Part shown: one piece after another, positions 8,963 to 16,560 of the stretch
Layout of the letters: each line of letters opens with the position of its first letter
Position numbering within the stretch: position 1 is the stretch's first letter
From: Streptomyces barringtoniae
GTDB taxonomy: Bacteria; Actinomycetota; Actinomycetes; Streptomycetales; Streptomycetaceae
Length of the DNA stretch: 64,000 bases
Assembly (NCBI RefSeq): GCF_020819595.1
Contig: NZ_JAJHNP010000005.1
Span: forward strand, 248,001-312,000
Reading direction: 5' to 3'
The notes under the pieces: generated by a model
What the model was told of the DNA's origin: nothing
Database searches by the model: none
Seen by the model: only the letters and a program-made list of their open reading frames with translations
Made by a program: the position numbers and the translations under genes

Positions 8963-9840
8963 GAACGGGGGTGCACGGCCCAGCCGTCCCGGCGGCGGTC
9001 CCGGACCTCGGGGAGCCGCTGGAAGCCGGCCGACGTGTAGGTGGCGACGGCGCCGACGTTGGAGCTCGGGGTACAGACGATCGCGCTCGACGAGCCCAGC
9101 TCCCGGAGTGCGGCCGCCGCGGCGACGGTGACCGCCGTGCCGTAGCCGTGACCGCGATGTGCCCGGTGCACGCCCATCGGCTCGAGCAACCCGGGCCTCC
9201 CCGGTCCGGCCGACCACACGGTCACCGCCGCCACCGCGTTGCCCTGGTCGTCGTAGGCGACCAGACACCGGGCGTCGGCGTACGGCAATCCGGCCGCCAT
9301 CGTGTGCCACCGCTCGTCCGTGAACGTCGACCTGTCGAACGATGCCCGCTGTACGGCGGCACGCACGTGCGCCTGCGCCGGTCCGATCACCTCGACCCGC
9401 ACGCCCGGGTCCTGCACCGGCTCCGTGAGGTCGCGGCGCAGCGGCGTCCACGGCTCGTCGGTGTTCCAGCCGTCCTCGAACAGCAGCTCGTGGATCAGTG
9501 CGCCCCTCGGCGCCTCGACGTACGCCGTCCCTTCTTCCAGTACGCCGCGCTCCGGCTCGGTCACGTCGTCCACCAGCTGCCGCGCCAGTTCCTCGTCCCG
9601 GTGAGCGTCCGGCGCGATCGTCAGCCGCAACAGGTCGTGACCGTCCAGCAGCCCGACGGCGAGAATCCGTCCGTCCCGGCTCCAGGTCCGGACCGCCTCG
9701 GCCGTGGCCTGCGCACCGAACCGCCAGAACCAGCCCAGGTCCCCCGGATGCAGTTGCATCGGCGCCCCGTCGTACTGCCACTCCGGCAGCACGCCCACGA
9801 CCTCGCCCAACCCGTCGACTCCCGGCTTGCCCAGCACCAT
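8959..9840 (-). CDS. GNAT family N-acetyltransferase
   Basis: A protein of about 293 residues with two acetyltransferase-like halves. The C-terminal half (from about 150) carries the acetyl-CoA binding motif VHRAHRGHGYGTAV and the end motif NVGAVATYTSAGF, both typical of GNAT enzymes; the N-terminal half is more divergent. Such proteins acetylate amines of small molecules or proteins in the cytoplasm; the substrate is unknown. The ATG at 9840 follows GGGGGT at suitable spacing; in-frame starts at 9846 and 9858 are alternatives. Its end overlaps the kinase gene by 4 bases in convergent orientation. Confidence 0.85.
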   Translation of the reverse strand: MVLGKPGVDGLGEVVGVLPEWQYDGAPMQLHPGDLGWFWRFGAQATAEAVRTWSRDGRILAVGLLDGHDLLRLTIAPDAHRDEELARQLVDDVTEPERGVLEEGTAYVEAPRGALIHELLFEDGWNTDEPWTPLRRDLTEPVQDPGVRVEVIGPAQAHVRAAVQRASFDRSTFTDERWHTMAAGLPYADARCLVAYDDQGNAVAAVTVWSAGPGRPGLLEPMGVHRAHRGHGYGTAVTVAAAAALRELGSSSAIVCTPSSNVGAVATYTSAGFQRLPEVRDRRRDGWAVHPRS

Positions 9841-9897
9841 CGCCATACCCCCGATCACACACCACCGCGCCGTTGGCCCGCACCCGCATTCCGGCTT

Positions 9898-9984
9898 GCG
9901 CGGTCAGTCCGGCGCGGCAGCGGTCACAGGTGCCGCAGCTGACGGACCAGGGGACGACGACCAGGTCGCCGGGGCGCGCGGCGG
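9898..9984 (-). pseudogene. Fragment of a zinc-dependent alcohol dehydrogenase (MDR family)
   Basis: On the minus strand about 28 residues read GDLVVVPWSVSCGTCDRC followed by RAGLTAQ. This is the structural-zinc lobe of medium-chain alcohol dehydrogenases, with two Cys of the CX2CX2CX7C cluster. There is no start and no Rossmann domain around it, so only a scrap of the gene remains between two intact genes. Confidence 0.7.
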
Positions 9985-10027
9985 TCGCGGCGCCCGACCG
10001 GCAGGCCGGGCGCCGCCACGGCTCGGG

Positions 10028-10792
10028 TCAGGCCGGCACGGCGGCCGTTCGGCCGAGATGCCGGGCGAAGAACCGGACCGCGCTGGCGGCCTCGAACCGG
10101 GGGAGCTCCTTGTGCCTGCCCGCGTTGGCGTGCAGGGTCTTCTCCTGCGAGGCGAAGGCGTCGAAGAGCGCCAGACCGGCCTCGCGCGGAATGTGCTCGT
10201 CGTCCCACTGCATGTCGTACTCGACCGGGATGGTGATCTGCTTCGCCTTCTCCGCCAGGACGTCGGGCCAGTGCTGACCGAAGACCGCGGCGGTGATCCT
10301 GGGTTCGATCGCCACCAGCGGCACGCCGATCGCGGTGCCCATGTTGATGCCGAAGTAGCCGACGGGTCCGTCGGCGCCGATTTCCGGAAGTTCCTGGAGG
10401 GCGTCCAGCGTCGCCCGCCATTCGGGTACGGCGAGCTCCGCCAGGTGGGCGTTGTAGCGGACGACGACCGGGCCTTCCGGCTCGCCCGCCGCCCTCGCCC
10501 GGAACAGCTCGGCGATCTCCTGCTCGTCGTGTGCCGTGCGCGGCCGGTCGCCGTGACCGGGTGCGTCGATGCAGGCGACGTGGAAGCCGCAGCCGCTCAC
10601 CAGGAGCTGCGCACGCCCCGCCATCGCGGGATGCTTCTTGTGGTTGCCGCCGCCGTGGCCCATCAGGACCAGGGGCGCACGGTCCGCGCCGGATGCGGGC
10701 GACCACAGGACACCGGGGACCTCGCCCACGGTGAAGTCGCGTTCGATCATGCCGTTGGCGGACGACTCGGCGGTGAACTGCAGAGATTTCAT
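10028..10792 (-). CDS. Alpha/beta hydrolase with Asn in place of the nucleophile
   Basis: A 254-residue alpha/beta-hydrolase fold protein of the dienelactone hydrolase/acyl-peptidase type, with the oxyanion motif GHGGGNHKKHP (about residues 45-55) and DAPGHGDR. At the nucleophile elbow, where the family has GxSxG or GxCxG, it reads YFGINMG: N150 (codon AAC) replaces the catalytic Ser or Cys. The later acid (YDMQWDDE) and a His-containing tail are kept. Either the enzyme is inactive and binds a ligand, or it uses another residue. The ATG at 10792 has GAAAGG upstream and starts at the conserved N-terminus; the longer frame to 10843 lacks such support. Confidence 0.85.
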   Translation of the reverse strand: MKSLQFTAESSANGMIERDFTVGEVPGVLWSPASGADRAPLVLMGHGGGNHKKHPAMAGRAQLLVSGCGFHVACIDAPGHGDRPRTAHDEQEIAELFRARAAGEPEGPVVVRYNAHLAELAVPEWRATLDALQELPEIGADGPVGYFGINMGTAIGVPLVAIEPRITAAVFGQHWPDVLAEKAKQITIPVEYDMQWDDEHIPREAGLALFDAFASQEKTLHANAGRHKELPRFEAASAVRFFARHLGRTAAVPA

Positions 10793-10843
10793 GGTGTGTT
10801 GCCTTTCGGGAGTGCCCTGTTCTTGAGGCGCTCCCGGCGACAC

Positions 10844-10903
10844 CTACGTCGATCGCCCGACCGTGACGACGAGGGGGAGCACCCATACGGATACAGCGTT
10901 CAT
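10844..10903 (-). CDS. Possible 19-residue leader peptide
   Basis: A 19-codon frame ends 51 bases before the hydrolase start on the same strand. Its ATG is preceded by GAGGAGGTGA at ideal distance, a far stronger ribosome binding site than the hydrolase itself has. The peptide (MNAVSVWVLPLVVTVGRST) is hydrophobic in the middle. It shows no runs of one amino acid that would mark a classical attenuator. It could be a leader that couples translation or a small membrane peptide; it is too short to be confirmed by sequence alone. Confidence 0.35.
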   Translation of the reverse strand: MNAVSVWVLPLVVTVGRST

Positions 10904-11078
10904 GGGTCTCACCTCCTCGGGCGGTTTCACGGTCGACCGCAAGCTACCAGATCGATGATCAACCCGCCCAACCCTTTTTCCCGCCACCTGCACAGCCGAA
11001 CACGCCCTCGGCAACCGGGTGTTCTCCGCCGTGGAATGATGGCCGGCGACACAAGGCGACGGCGGGGAGTGACGCGGC

Positions 11079-11492
11079 GTGCCCGAGAGGCCGGCGGAAG
11101 AGGCGTCGGACGACGCCGCGGCGGAGAGCGGTGCGGCACCCTGCCGGGTCGTCCTGTGCCGGGACTGCTGCTGCGGCAGTCCCAAGGTGACCGGGGTCGA
11201 TCACGCGGCGCAGACCGCGCGTCTGCGGGCGGAGGTGCCGGTGCGCATCTCCGACTGCCTCGACGTGTGCGACCAGGCCAACGTCGTCGTCGTACAGCCG
11301 TCCGCCGCGGGCCGGGCAGCCGGCGCGCGGCCGGTCTGGCTCGGGCTCGTCAACGACCCTGACGCGACCGAGGACATCGTCGCCTGGGTGCGCGCCGGCG
11401 GCCCCGGCGTGGCACCCGTGCCGGACATCCTCGACCTGTACGCCTTCACCCCGCCGCGACGCCGCACGGATTCCCGTTCACCGGGCGGGTGA
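11079..11492 (+). CDS. Thioredoxin-like (2Fe-2S) ferredoxin domain protein
   Basis: A 137-residue cytoplasmic protein with the cysteine pattern of thioredoxin-like ferredoxins: C-x2-CCCG near residue 27 (VLCRDCCCGSPKVTG) and C-x3-C near residue 60 (ISDCLDVCDQANVVVV). The family binds a 2Fe-2S cluster; in cobalamin-related loci such proteins (CbiW-like) are found next to cobalt genes. The GTG start is preceded by GGGGAG. It lies directly upstream of the cobalamin riboswitch and cbtBA, on the same strand, which supports a link to cobalt or corrin metabolism. Confidence 0.83.
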   Translation: MPERPAEEASDDAAAESGAAPCRVVLCRDCCCGSPKVTGVDHAAQTARLRAEVPVRISDCLDVCDQANVVVVQPSAAGRAAGARPVWLGLVNDPDATEDIVAWVRAGGPGVAPVPDILDLYAFTPPRRRTDSRSPGG

Positions 11493-11599
11493 TCCCGCCG
11501 GGCGTTCACCGCCGACCCACCGGTCTCGTACCGTCCCACCTGGTGGGAGAGGAAGATCACTTGGGAGGGAGGCGGTCTTGGCCGTGCGCGCGTCACGCG

Positions 11600-11740
11600 G
11601 TACGGTCGGTCCGATATCGATGACGGCGAAACGGAAGCCGGTGGAAATCCGGCACGGTCGCGCCACTGTATGCGGGACCCTCAGGGGCTCGTGAGTCAGA
11701 CCCGTGGCCGTCGTCCTGTGCACCACCGAGATGGGACGCG
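11600..11740 (+). ncRNA. Cobalamin riboswitch
   Basis: The leader holds GAAGCCGGTGGAAATCCGGCACGG-like core elements, shown here as GCCGGTG/AATCCGGC (11635-11660), then the conserved GCCACTGT box (about 11669) and a GTGAGTCAGACCC segment (about 11691-11703). Their order and spacing are those of the B12-binding aptamer. It ends shortly before the AGGAGG ribosome binding site of cbtB, so cobalamin probably switches off translation of the cobalt importer. Confidence 0.88.
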
Positions 11741-11762
11741 AACTCCCAGAGGAGGTCCTGCC

Positions 11763-11984
11763 ATGGCGCAGACCGTCGCCCAGCCGACAGCCACCACCCC
11801 CGTCGTTCCCGCCAAGCTGCCGCTGAAGGCGATTGCTCCCTGGGCGGTCTTCTTCGGCATCCTGATGCTGGTCCTGCTCTACTTCGTCGGCGCCGAGCAG
11901 GGCGCCACCTCCGTGTTCAACGGCACGGACGTCCACGAGTGGGTGCACGACGCCCGCCACCTTCTGGGCTTCCCCTGCCACTGA
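11763..11984 (+). CDS. cbtB: CbtB, small subunit of the cobalt transporter
   Basis: A 73-residue protein with one membrane helix (about residues 24-46) and a His-rich C-terminus, HEWVHDARHLLGFPCH, which is the signature of CbtB; the histidines bind cobalt. It acts in the membrane with CbtA as a secondary cobalt transporter for cobalamin synthesis. The ATG follows AGGAGG at 7 bases; a longer in-frame start would lie in the riboswitch and was rejected. cbtA follows 21 bases later. Confidence 0.92.
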   Translation: MAQTVAQPTATTPVVPAKLPLKAIAPWAVFFGILMLVLLYFVGAEQGATSVFNGTDVHEWVHDARHLLGFPCH

Positions 11985-12005
11985 CGCAGGAACACCACCG
12001 CGCCC

Positions 12006-12758
12006 ATGAACTCCGCAACCGTACGGAACCTTCTCGTCCGGGGCATGCTCGCCGGTCTCGCGGCCGGTGTGCTCGCCCTGGTCGTGGCGTACGTCCTCGG
12101 TGAGCCGAACGTCGACAAGGCGATCAGCTTCGAGGAGGCCCACTCCCACGAGCACGAGATGGAGGTCGTCTCCCGATCCCTGCAGTCGACCGCCGGCCTC
12201 GCCACCGGTGTTCTCGTCTACGGGGTCGCCTTCGGCGGCATCGCCGCGCTCGCCTTCGGCTTCGCCCTCGGCCGCGTGGGGCGCTTCGGCCCGCGCGCCA
12301 CGGCACTGCTGCTGTCGGGCTGTGCGCTGCTCGCCGTGTACGTCGTGCCGTTCCTGAAGTACCCGGCCAACCCGCCGTCGATCGGCAACCCCGACACCAT
12401 CGGCAAGCGGACCACCCTGTACTTCCTGATGATGCTGCTCAGCGTCCTGCTGGCGGTCGCCGTCACCATCCTGGGCAAGCGGCTCGCCCCGCGCCTCGGC
12501 ACCTGGTGGGCCACGGTTGCCGCGGTGGTCGCGTTCACCGTCCTGATCGGCCTGGCCTACCAGTTCCTGCCCGTCGTCAACGAGGTGCCCAAGGCCTTCC
12601 CGGCCACCCTGCTGTGGCGGTTCCGGCTCTCGGCACTGGCGATCCAGACCACTCTGTGGGCCGGATACGGCCTCGTCTTCGGTGAGTTGGCCGAGCGGCT
12701 GCTCAACCCCAAACCGGCGGCGGCCGCGAACCGGCGAGCGGTTCCGGCCGCGCGCTGA
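12006..12758 (+). CDS. cbtA: CbtA, membrane subunit of the cobalt transporter
   Basis: A 250-residue membrane protein with six predicted helices. It carries the CbtA hallmark His/Glu cluster FEEAHSHEHE after the first helix (about residues 40-50), the conserved PFLKYPANPPSIGNPDTI loop after helix 3, and a CbtA-type GLAYQFLPVV segment near residue 180. Together with CbtB it is thought to import cobalt. It is co-transcribed with cbtB under the cobalamin riboswitch and ends at a strong hairpin. Confidence 0.93.
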   Translation: MNSATVRNLLVRGMLAGLAAGVLALVVAYVLGEPNVDKAISFEEAHSHEHEMEVVSRSLQSTAGLATGVLVYGVAFGGIAALAFGFALGRVGRFGPRATALLLSGCALLAVYVVPFLKYPANPPSIGNPDTIGKRTTLYFLMMLLSVLLAVAVTILGKRLAPRLGTWWATVAAVVAFTVLIGLAYQFLPVVNEVPKAFPATLLWRFRLSALAIQTTLWAGYGLVFGELAERLLNPKPAAAANRRAVPAAR

Positions 12759-12768
12759 CTCCTTCTGT

Positions 12769-12812
12769 ACGGCACAGGGCCCGACGGAACGATCCGTCGG
12801 GCCCTGTGCCGT
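12769..12812. terminator. Bidirectional hairpin terminator
   Basis: A perfect 20-bp inverted repeat (ACGGCACAGGGCCCGACGGA and its complement) with a 4-base loop sits between the convergent cbtA and phosphatase-like genes and can stop transcription from both sides. Confidence 0.85.
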
Positions 12813-12821
12813 TCTCCCCGC

Positions 12822-13403
12822 CTAGTCGGTCTCCGGCGCGGCAAGGGGACGCCCCAGTCGCAGATTCCAGCGTCCGGCCCGGCCGCTGAGTTCGGTCACG
12901 GTCAGCGGCGGCACGTCGAGGCGCCAGAAGACTGCCGCGGGCATGCCGAGTGCGTCGACGACGGCCGCCCGCACCACCTCCGGCTCGACCACGGCGACCG
13001 TACGGCCCTCCCACCCCTGCGCGTCGGCAAGCCAGCGCGCGACCCGTCCGCACAGGTCCCGCACGGACTCACCCCCATGGGATGCGCATTCCGGGTCGCT
13101 GAGCCAGCGGCCCACCGCCTCCGGCTCGGCGGCCCCCACCTCTTCCAGCGTGCGCCCGCGCCAGCGACCCACGTCGAGACCCGCCAACTCCCGCACCGGC
13201 ACACCGTCGAGGCCCAGCGCCGCGGCCGTCTCCCGGCAGCGCACACCGGGGGAGGAGAGGACACGGACCGCGGACGGCAGCACACCGGCCGCCGAGCGGG
13301 CCCGCGCCGCGCCGCCCTCGTCGATGGAGCCGCCGTCGTCGAAGCGGGCCTGCCGCAGCGACGCGCTCATGGCGGGGGAGACGAGAAGGACTCGGCTGGT
13401 CAT
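12822..13403 (-). CDS. Histidine-phosphatase-fold protein lacking the catalytic histidines
   Basis: The 193-residue protein follows the histidine phosphatase (phosphoglycerate mutase-like) pattern: a second-Arg motif SSPGVRCRETAAALG, GRWRGRTLEEV and GGESVRDLCGRV. But the N-terminal LxRHGxT motif reads LLVSPAMS, and the second catalytic His site reads VVEPEVVRAA instead of VxHGxxIR. Both catalytic histidines and the RHG Arg are therefore missing, so classical phosphatase chemistry is not expected. Its place opposite cbtBA, sharing their terminator, suggests a cobalamin-linked binding role; the CobC phosphatase of that pathway has the same fold. The ATG at 13403 is the start that gives the family's N-terminal strand. 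Confidence 0.78.
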   Translation of the reverse strand: MTSRVLLVSPAMSASLRQARFDDGGSIDEGGAARARSAAGVLPSAVRVLSSPGVRCRETAAALGLDGVPVRELAGLDVGRWRGRTLEEVGAAEPEAVGRWLSDPECASHGGESVRDLCGRVARWLADAQGWEGRTVAVVEPEVVRAAVVDALGMPAAVFWRLDVPPLTVTELSGRAGRWNLRLGRPLAAPETD

Positions 13404-13454
13404 GTGATCCACAAGTACCAGCATCCGCACCGCTCGCACAATCCGGGGACGGGC

Positions 13455-14561
13455 TCAGACGGCCAGTCCGCTGATCCGGTACTGCATCACCCGGTAGTTC
13501 TGGTCGTCGTACCACTGGCTGACGTTGATGTTGAAGTCGCTGAACGTCGACCCGGGCACGATGAAGCCGCCGTAGGGGCTGGCCACCGCGTTGCCGGACT
13601 CGTCGCCGGGGGTGGTGGGGACGATGACCGTCTGCTCCGGCGTGGTGAACAGGTTGCTGGTCGGCAACGCGAAGACCTGCGCGCGGATACCGAGCGGATC
13701 CATGTTCAGCCAGGTCAGGGCGTACCTGCCGCCCATGGCGCGGAAGCAGATCTCGCCCCAGCGGCGGCGCGCGGTGATCGTGGTCGGGTCATTGCCCCAC
13801 GCCCAGGCGCCGTTCGCGTAGCCCCACGGCTCGTAGGCCGCCGGGTCGCCCAGCCGGTCCTGGCGCACCCGGTGCAGCAGGAGGTCGGAGTCGGCGTCAC
13901 GGTTGAACACGGTCGACAGGACGTAGCAGTAGCCGTCGTCAGCGACCGCGTACGTCTTCTGCTGGAACTGGCCGCCGTACTGGTCGCCCGGCCACAGGCA
14001 CAGATACTCCCAGCTCTCGCCGTTGTCCGTGGAGCGCCAGAAGTCCGAGTGGTCGGTCTGGTACAGGACACCTCGCATCAGGTGCATGTACATCGTGTCG
14101 CCGACGGTGAACACGTCCGACGGGATGGCGGTCGTGTTGTTCTGGTGGCCCTCCGGGACCAGGCCCCCCGCGTGCGCACCGCCCACGCTGTCGTCGATGA
14201 CGAGACCGTTCGGATCGGGCTGGCGGGCGCGCAGGCCGACCGGGGCCCGCCAGTCCGAGGCGCCGACGCCGGCACCGTCGAAGGTGTCGCCGCAGACGAA
14301 CAGCATCGTGCCGTCGGGGCAGGTGACGGGGATGCCGAGATCCGTCCAGGGCGCGGCGAACGGGCCCGTCTCGGCGGGGCCGGTGAGGTTTCTGACCTTG
14401 GTGCCGGTGATGGCGGTGGCCCGGGCGGTGGCGGCGGCCGCCGGTGGCGCGCCCGTGAGGGACGCGGCTGCCGCCGCCATGCCCGCACCGGCGGCGAGCA
14501 CCTGGCGGCGGCTGGGGCCTCCGGCCTCGTCGGTGGGGGTGGAACGTCGTGCACCGGCCAT
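13455..14561 (-). CDS. Tat-exported DUF4185 protein (GH183-like, candidate endo-D-arabinanase)
   Basis: A 368-residue secreted protein. A twin-arginine signal (SRRQVLAAGAGMAA, about residues 17-45) ends at an alanine-rich cleavage region. The rest is one DUF4185 five-bladed propeller domain, with VCGDTFDG near residue 95 and further blade motifs such as RSTDNGESWEY. DUF4185 proteins from Dysgonomonas and mycobacteria were described as endo-D-arabinofuranases (GH183) that cut mycobacterial arabinan; this assignment is family knowledge, not proven here. The start at 14561 is preceded by GAGGAG. It lies downstream of the isomerase and kinase genes on the same strand, within the proposed arabinan regulon. 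Confidence 0.85.
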   Translation of the reverse strand: MAGARRSTPTDEAGGPSRRQVLAAGAGMAAAAASLTGAPPAAAATARATAITGTKVRNLTGPAETGPFAAPWTDLGIPVTCPDGTMLFVCGDTFDGAGVGASDWRAPVGLRARQPDPNGLVIDDSVGGAHAGGLVPEGHQNNTTAIPSDVFTVGDTMYMHLMRGVLYQTDHSDFWRSTDNGESWEYLCLWPGDQYGGQFQQKTYAVADDGYCYVLSTVFNRDADSDLLLHRVRQDRLGDPAAYEPWGYANGAWAWGNDPTTITARRRWGEICFRAMGGRYALTWLNMDPLGIRAQVFALPTSNLFTTPEQTVIVPTTPGDESGNAVASPYGGFIVPGSTFSDFNINVSQWYDDQNYRVMQYRISGLAV

Positions 14562-14635
14562 GCTGAACTCCTCACTCCTCGAAGGGCTGTCGGTTCGCTC
14601 GCGCACGTGCAGCACCGGCGGGGCCGCGGGTACGG

Positions 14636-16270
14636 CTACAGCGCCACGTCACCGCACAGGTGCACCTCGACGCCCAGCTCGGCGAAGAGGGCGGCCTTGG
14701 CGCGCAGCGCCTTGTCGGCCGTCTCCGCGTCGGGGGCGTAGGCCACGTTCAGGTGGTTGGCGCGGTGGCGGGCCATGAACTGGTCGCGGCTGACGCCGTG
14801 CAGCACCGCGTGCATGATCGGCCACTGCGGGGTGGTGGCCTCGAGGCGGCGCCGGGTCTCCTCCTCCGGCAGCTCGAGCGCGGTGGCCCGGCCGAGGTCG
14901 GCATGCAGCCGGCCGTCCATTAGGAACACCCGCGACCAGACGATCTCGCCCGGCCGGGAGACCCCGCTGAGCGTGCCGCCGCCGAGCGGGAAGTACATCG
15001 GGGGCTGCCGCATGCTGTACGACTTGTGGTAGCCGCCGTTGTGGGAGGCGGGCACCGAGCCGGAGATCTCGAAGACCCACACGAACCGGCCGTCGTACTC
15101 CTCGCCCCAGCGGATGTCGTGCAGCGTGGTGGCCGGGTCGAGCCACATCGCCGTCCAGATGCGGTTGGTCACCAGGGAGTCGACGGCGACACCCTCGTCC
15201 ACCTCGTTGAAGTGCGGCAGCGGCGCACCCGCGTACAGCTCTCGGTCCCCGTCACGGCTGAACACCGGCGGGCGCTGGACGTTGTTGAGCAGGCCCTCGG
15301 CGAGGTCGCTGGCCGGGACGGTGTCCTTCAGGCCCTGCTGGTACTGGATGCCGACCGCGTCGAGCCCGAAGTCGTCGGCGATGCGCAGCGCGGCTATGTA
15401 CATCTTGAACTGGCTGAGCAGTTGGGCGTCGGTGAGCTCGGTCGCCTCGTCGGTACCGGTGTGGAAGGTCATGCCGGCGTGGTCGAGCCAGGCGCGGACC
15501 GCCTGCGCCTCCTCGTCGGAGACCTTGTTCATCTCGGCGACGAGGGCGCTCTGCGACAGCCGCTCCTTGTAGATGCCGAGGGGGTTGAGGAACTCGTCGT
15601 CGATGATGGCGTTGTACATGCCCATGCAGCCCTCGTCGAAGACGCCGATGATCGCCTTCTCCTCGCGCAGCTGCCGGGCCAGGGCCACGCCGAGTGCGGT
15701 CTCGGGGTCCTCGGGCAGGGGCGGCAGCGGCCGGACGTGGCTGGTGTCGTGGGTGAGGGTGCCGGTCTCCAGCCAGGTACGCAGCCCGCCGCGGGCCCAG
15801 TCGTCGGTGAAGTCGGCGCTCCACAGCACGGAGTACGCGCGCCCGGCCTTGGTGAGGCTTCCCGCGAGGTTCAACAGGCCCACCAGGCCCGGGAATTCAC
15901 CGCTCCAGTTGGCGACGACGAGGATCGGTCCCCGGTGGTCGCGCAGCCCGGCCAGGACGTGGTGGCTGTACTGCCAGACACCTTCCACGACGATCAGCGG
16001 CGCGTCCTTCGGCAGGGTCTTGAACACCTCGATGCCGGCGCGCTGGCTGTCGATGAAGCCGTGCCCCTTGGCCGCGTCGAAGGGGTGTCCGCGGCGGACC
16101 TGCCATCCGAGGCCGGTCAGCGCCGCGGCGAGGTCCTTCTCCAGCTTCTCCTGGGTCGGCCAGCAGGTGACGTTGGCGGCGGGGCGCAGGTCACCGCTCG
16201 CCACGGTGTAGACGGTGTGCGGCTCGGCGGCAGCGGGCCGGCCGGGCACGGGCAGGGTGTACGTGGTCAT
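14636..16270 (-). CDS. L-fucose isomerase-like protein (candidate D-arabinose isomerase)
   Basis: A 544-residue cytoplasmic protein of the L-fucose/L-arabinose isomerase superfamily. The N-terminal Rossmann-like part carries ILVVANWSGEFPGLVGLLNLAG (about 145-166), and a conserved acidic metal-site region reads VFDEGCMGMYNAIIDDE (about 222-238). Fucose isomerases convert aldoses to ketoses with Mn2+ and are known to accept D-arabinose, giving D-ribulose. The adjoining FGGY kinase, GH172 and DUF4185 genes make D-arabinose a plausible substrate; this is inference. The ATG at 16270 gives the expected N-terminus; the long frame beyond it runs through a repeat-rich spacer and is not coding. Confidence 0.75.
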   Translation of the reverse strand: MTTYTLPVPGRPAAAEPHTVYTVASGDLRPAANVTCWPTQEKLEKDLAAALTGLGWQVRRGHPFDAAKGHGFIDSQRAGIEVFKTLPKDAPLIVVEGVWQYSHHVLAGLRDHRGPILVVANWSGEFPGLVGLLNLAGSLTKAGRAYSVLWSADFTDDWARGGLRTWLETGTLTHDTSHVRPLPPLPEDPETALGVALARQLREEKAIIGVFDEGCMGMYNAIIDDEFLNPLGIYKERLSQSALVAEMNKVSDEEAQAVRAWLDHAGMTFHTGTDEATELTDAQLLSQFKMYIAALRIADDFGLDAVGIQYQQGLKDTVPASDLAEGLLNNVQRPPVFSRDGDRELYAGAPLPHFNEVDEGVAVDSLVTNRIWTAMWLDPATTLHDIRWGEEYDGRFVWVFEISGSVPASHNGGYHKSYSMRQPPMYFPLGGGTLSGVSRPGEIVWSRVFLMDGRLHADLGRATALELPEEETRRRLEATTPQWPIMHAVLHGVSRDQFMARHRANHLNVAYAPDAETADKALRAKAALFAELGVEVHLCGDVAL

Positions 16271-16295
16271 GCGATCTCCGTTGGGTGTGCGTATG

Positions 16296-16482
16296 GGCCA
16301 CCCCCCAGCCGCCCGACTGGGTCGAGTTGGGGGTCCAGCGCCTTTCCCGCCGACCGAGTGGGGCGAGTTGGGGTTGGGTGCCTTTCCGGTCGGCCGAGTG
16401 GGGCGAGCAGGGGCCGGCGCCCTTCCAGCCGACCGAGTCGGGTTCGGTGCCTTTCCGGCCGACCGAGTCGGGTGGTGGGTGG
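16296..16482. repeat. Tandem imperfect ~40-bp repeats
   Basis: Five imperfect units of 29-41 bases share the core CCTTTCCGGCCGACCGAGT or a close variant, followed by GGGGCGAG or GGGTTCG. They fill the spacer between the kinase and isomerase genes. Translation in all frames gives low-complexity peptides, so this is probably non-coding spacer DNA. Confidence 0.7.
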
Positions 16483-16493
16483 GCATAGGCCGG

Positions 16494-16550
16494 GGGTCCA
16501 GGGGGCGGAGCCCCCTGGCGGGGTTCAAGGGGCGGAGCCCCTTGCTGGAC
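16494..16550. terminator. Two GGGGCGGAGCCCC palindromes (Streptomyces spacer hairpins)
   Basis: Two palindromes, CAGGGGGCGGAGCCCCCTG and CAAGGGGCGGAGCCCCTTG, stand 10 bases apart directly after the kinase stop. Such hairpins occur at many gene ends in Streptomyces and may act as terminators or processing sites. Here they separate the kinase from the isomerase on the minus strand. Confidence 0.6.
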
Positions 16551-16560
16551 TCGGAGGGGC

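Noticed and set aside
5771..9889. A 1372-codon open frame on the minus strand across the symporter and kinase genes
   Set aside because: It runs antisense to two well-supported genes, contains only low-complexity Gly/Arg/Gln/Glu-rich sequence and arises because high GC3 on the coding strand removes stop codons on the other.
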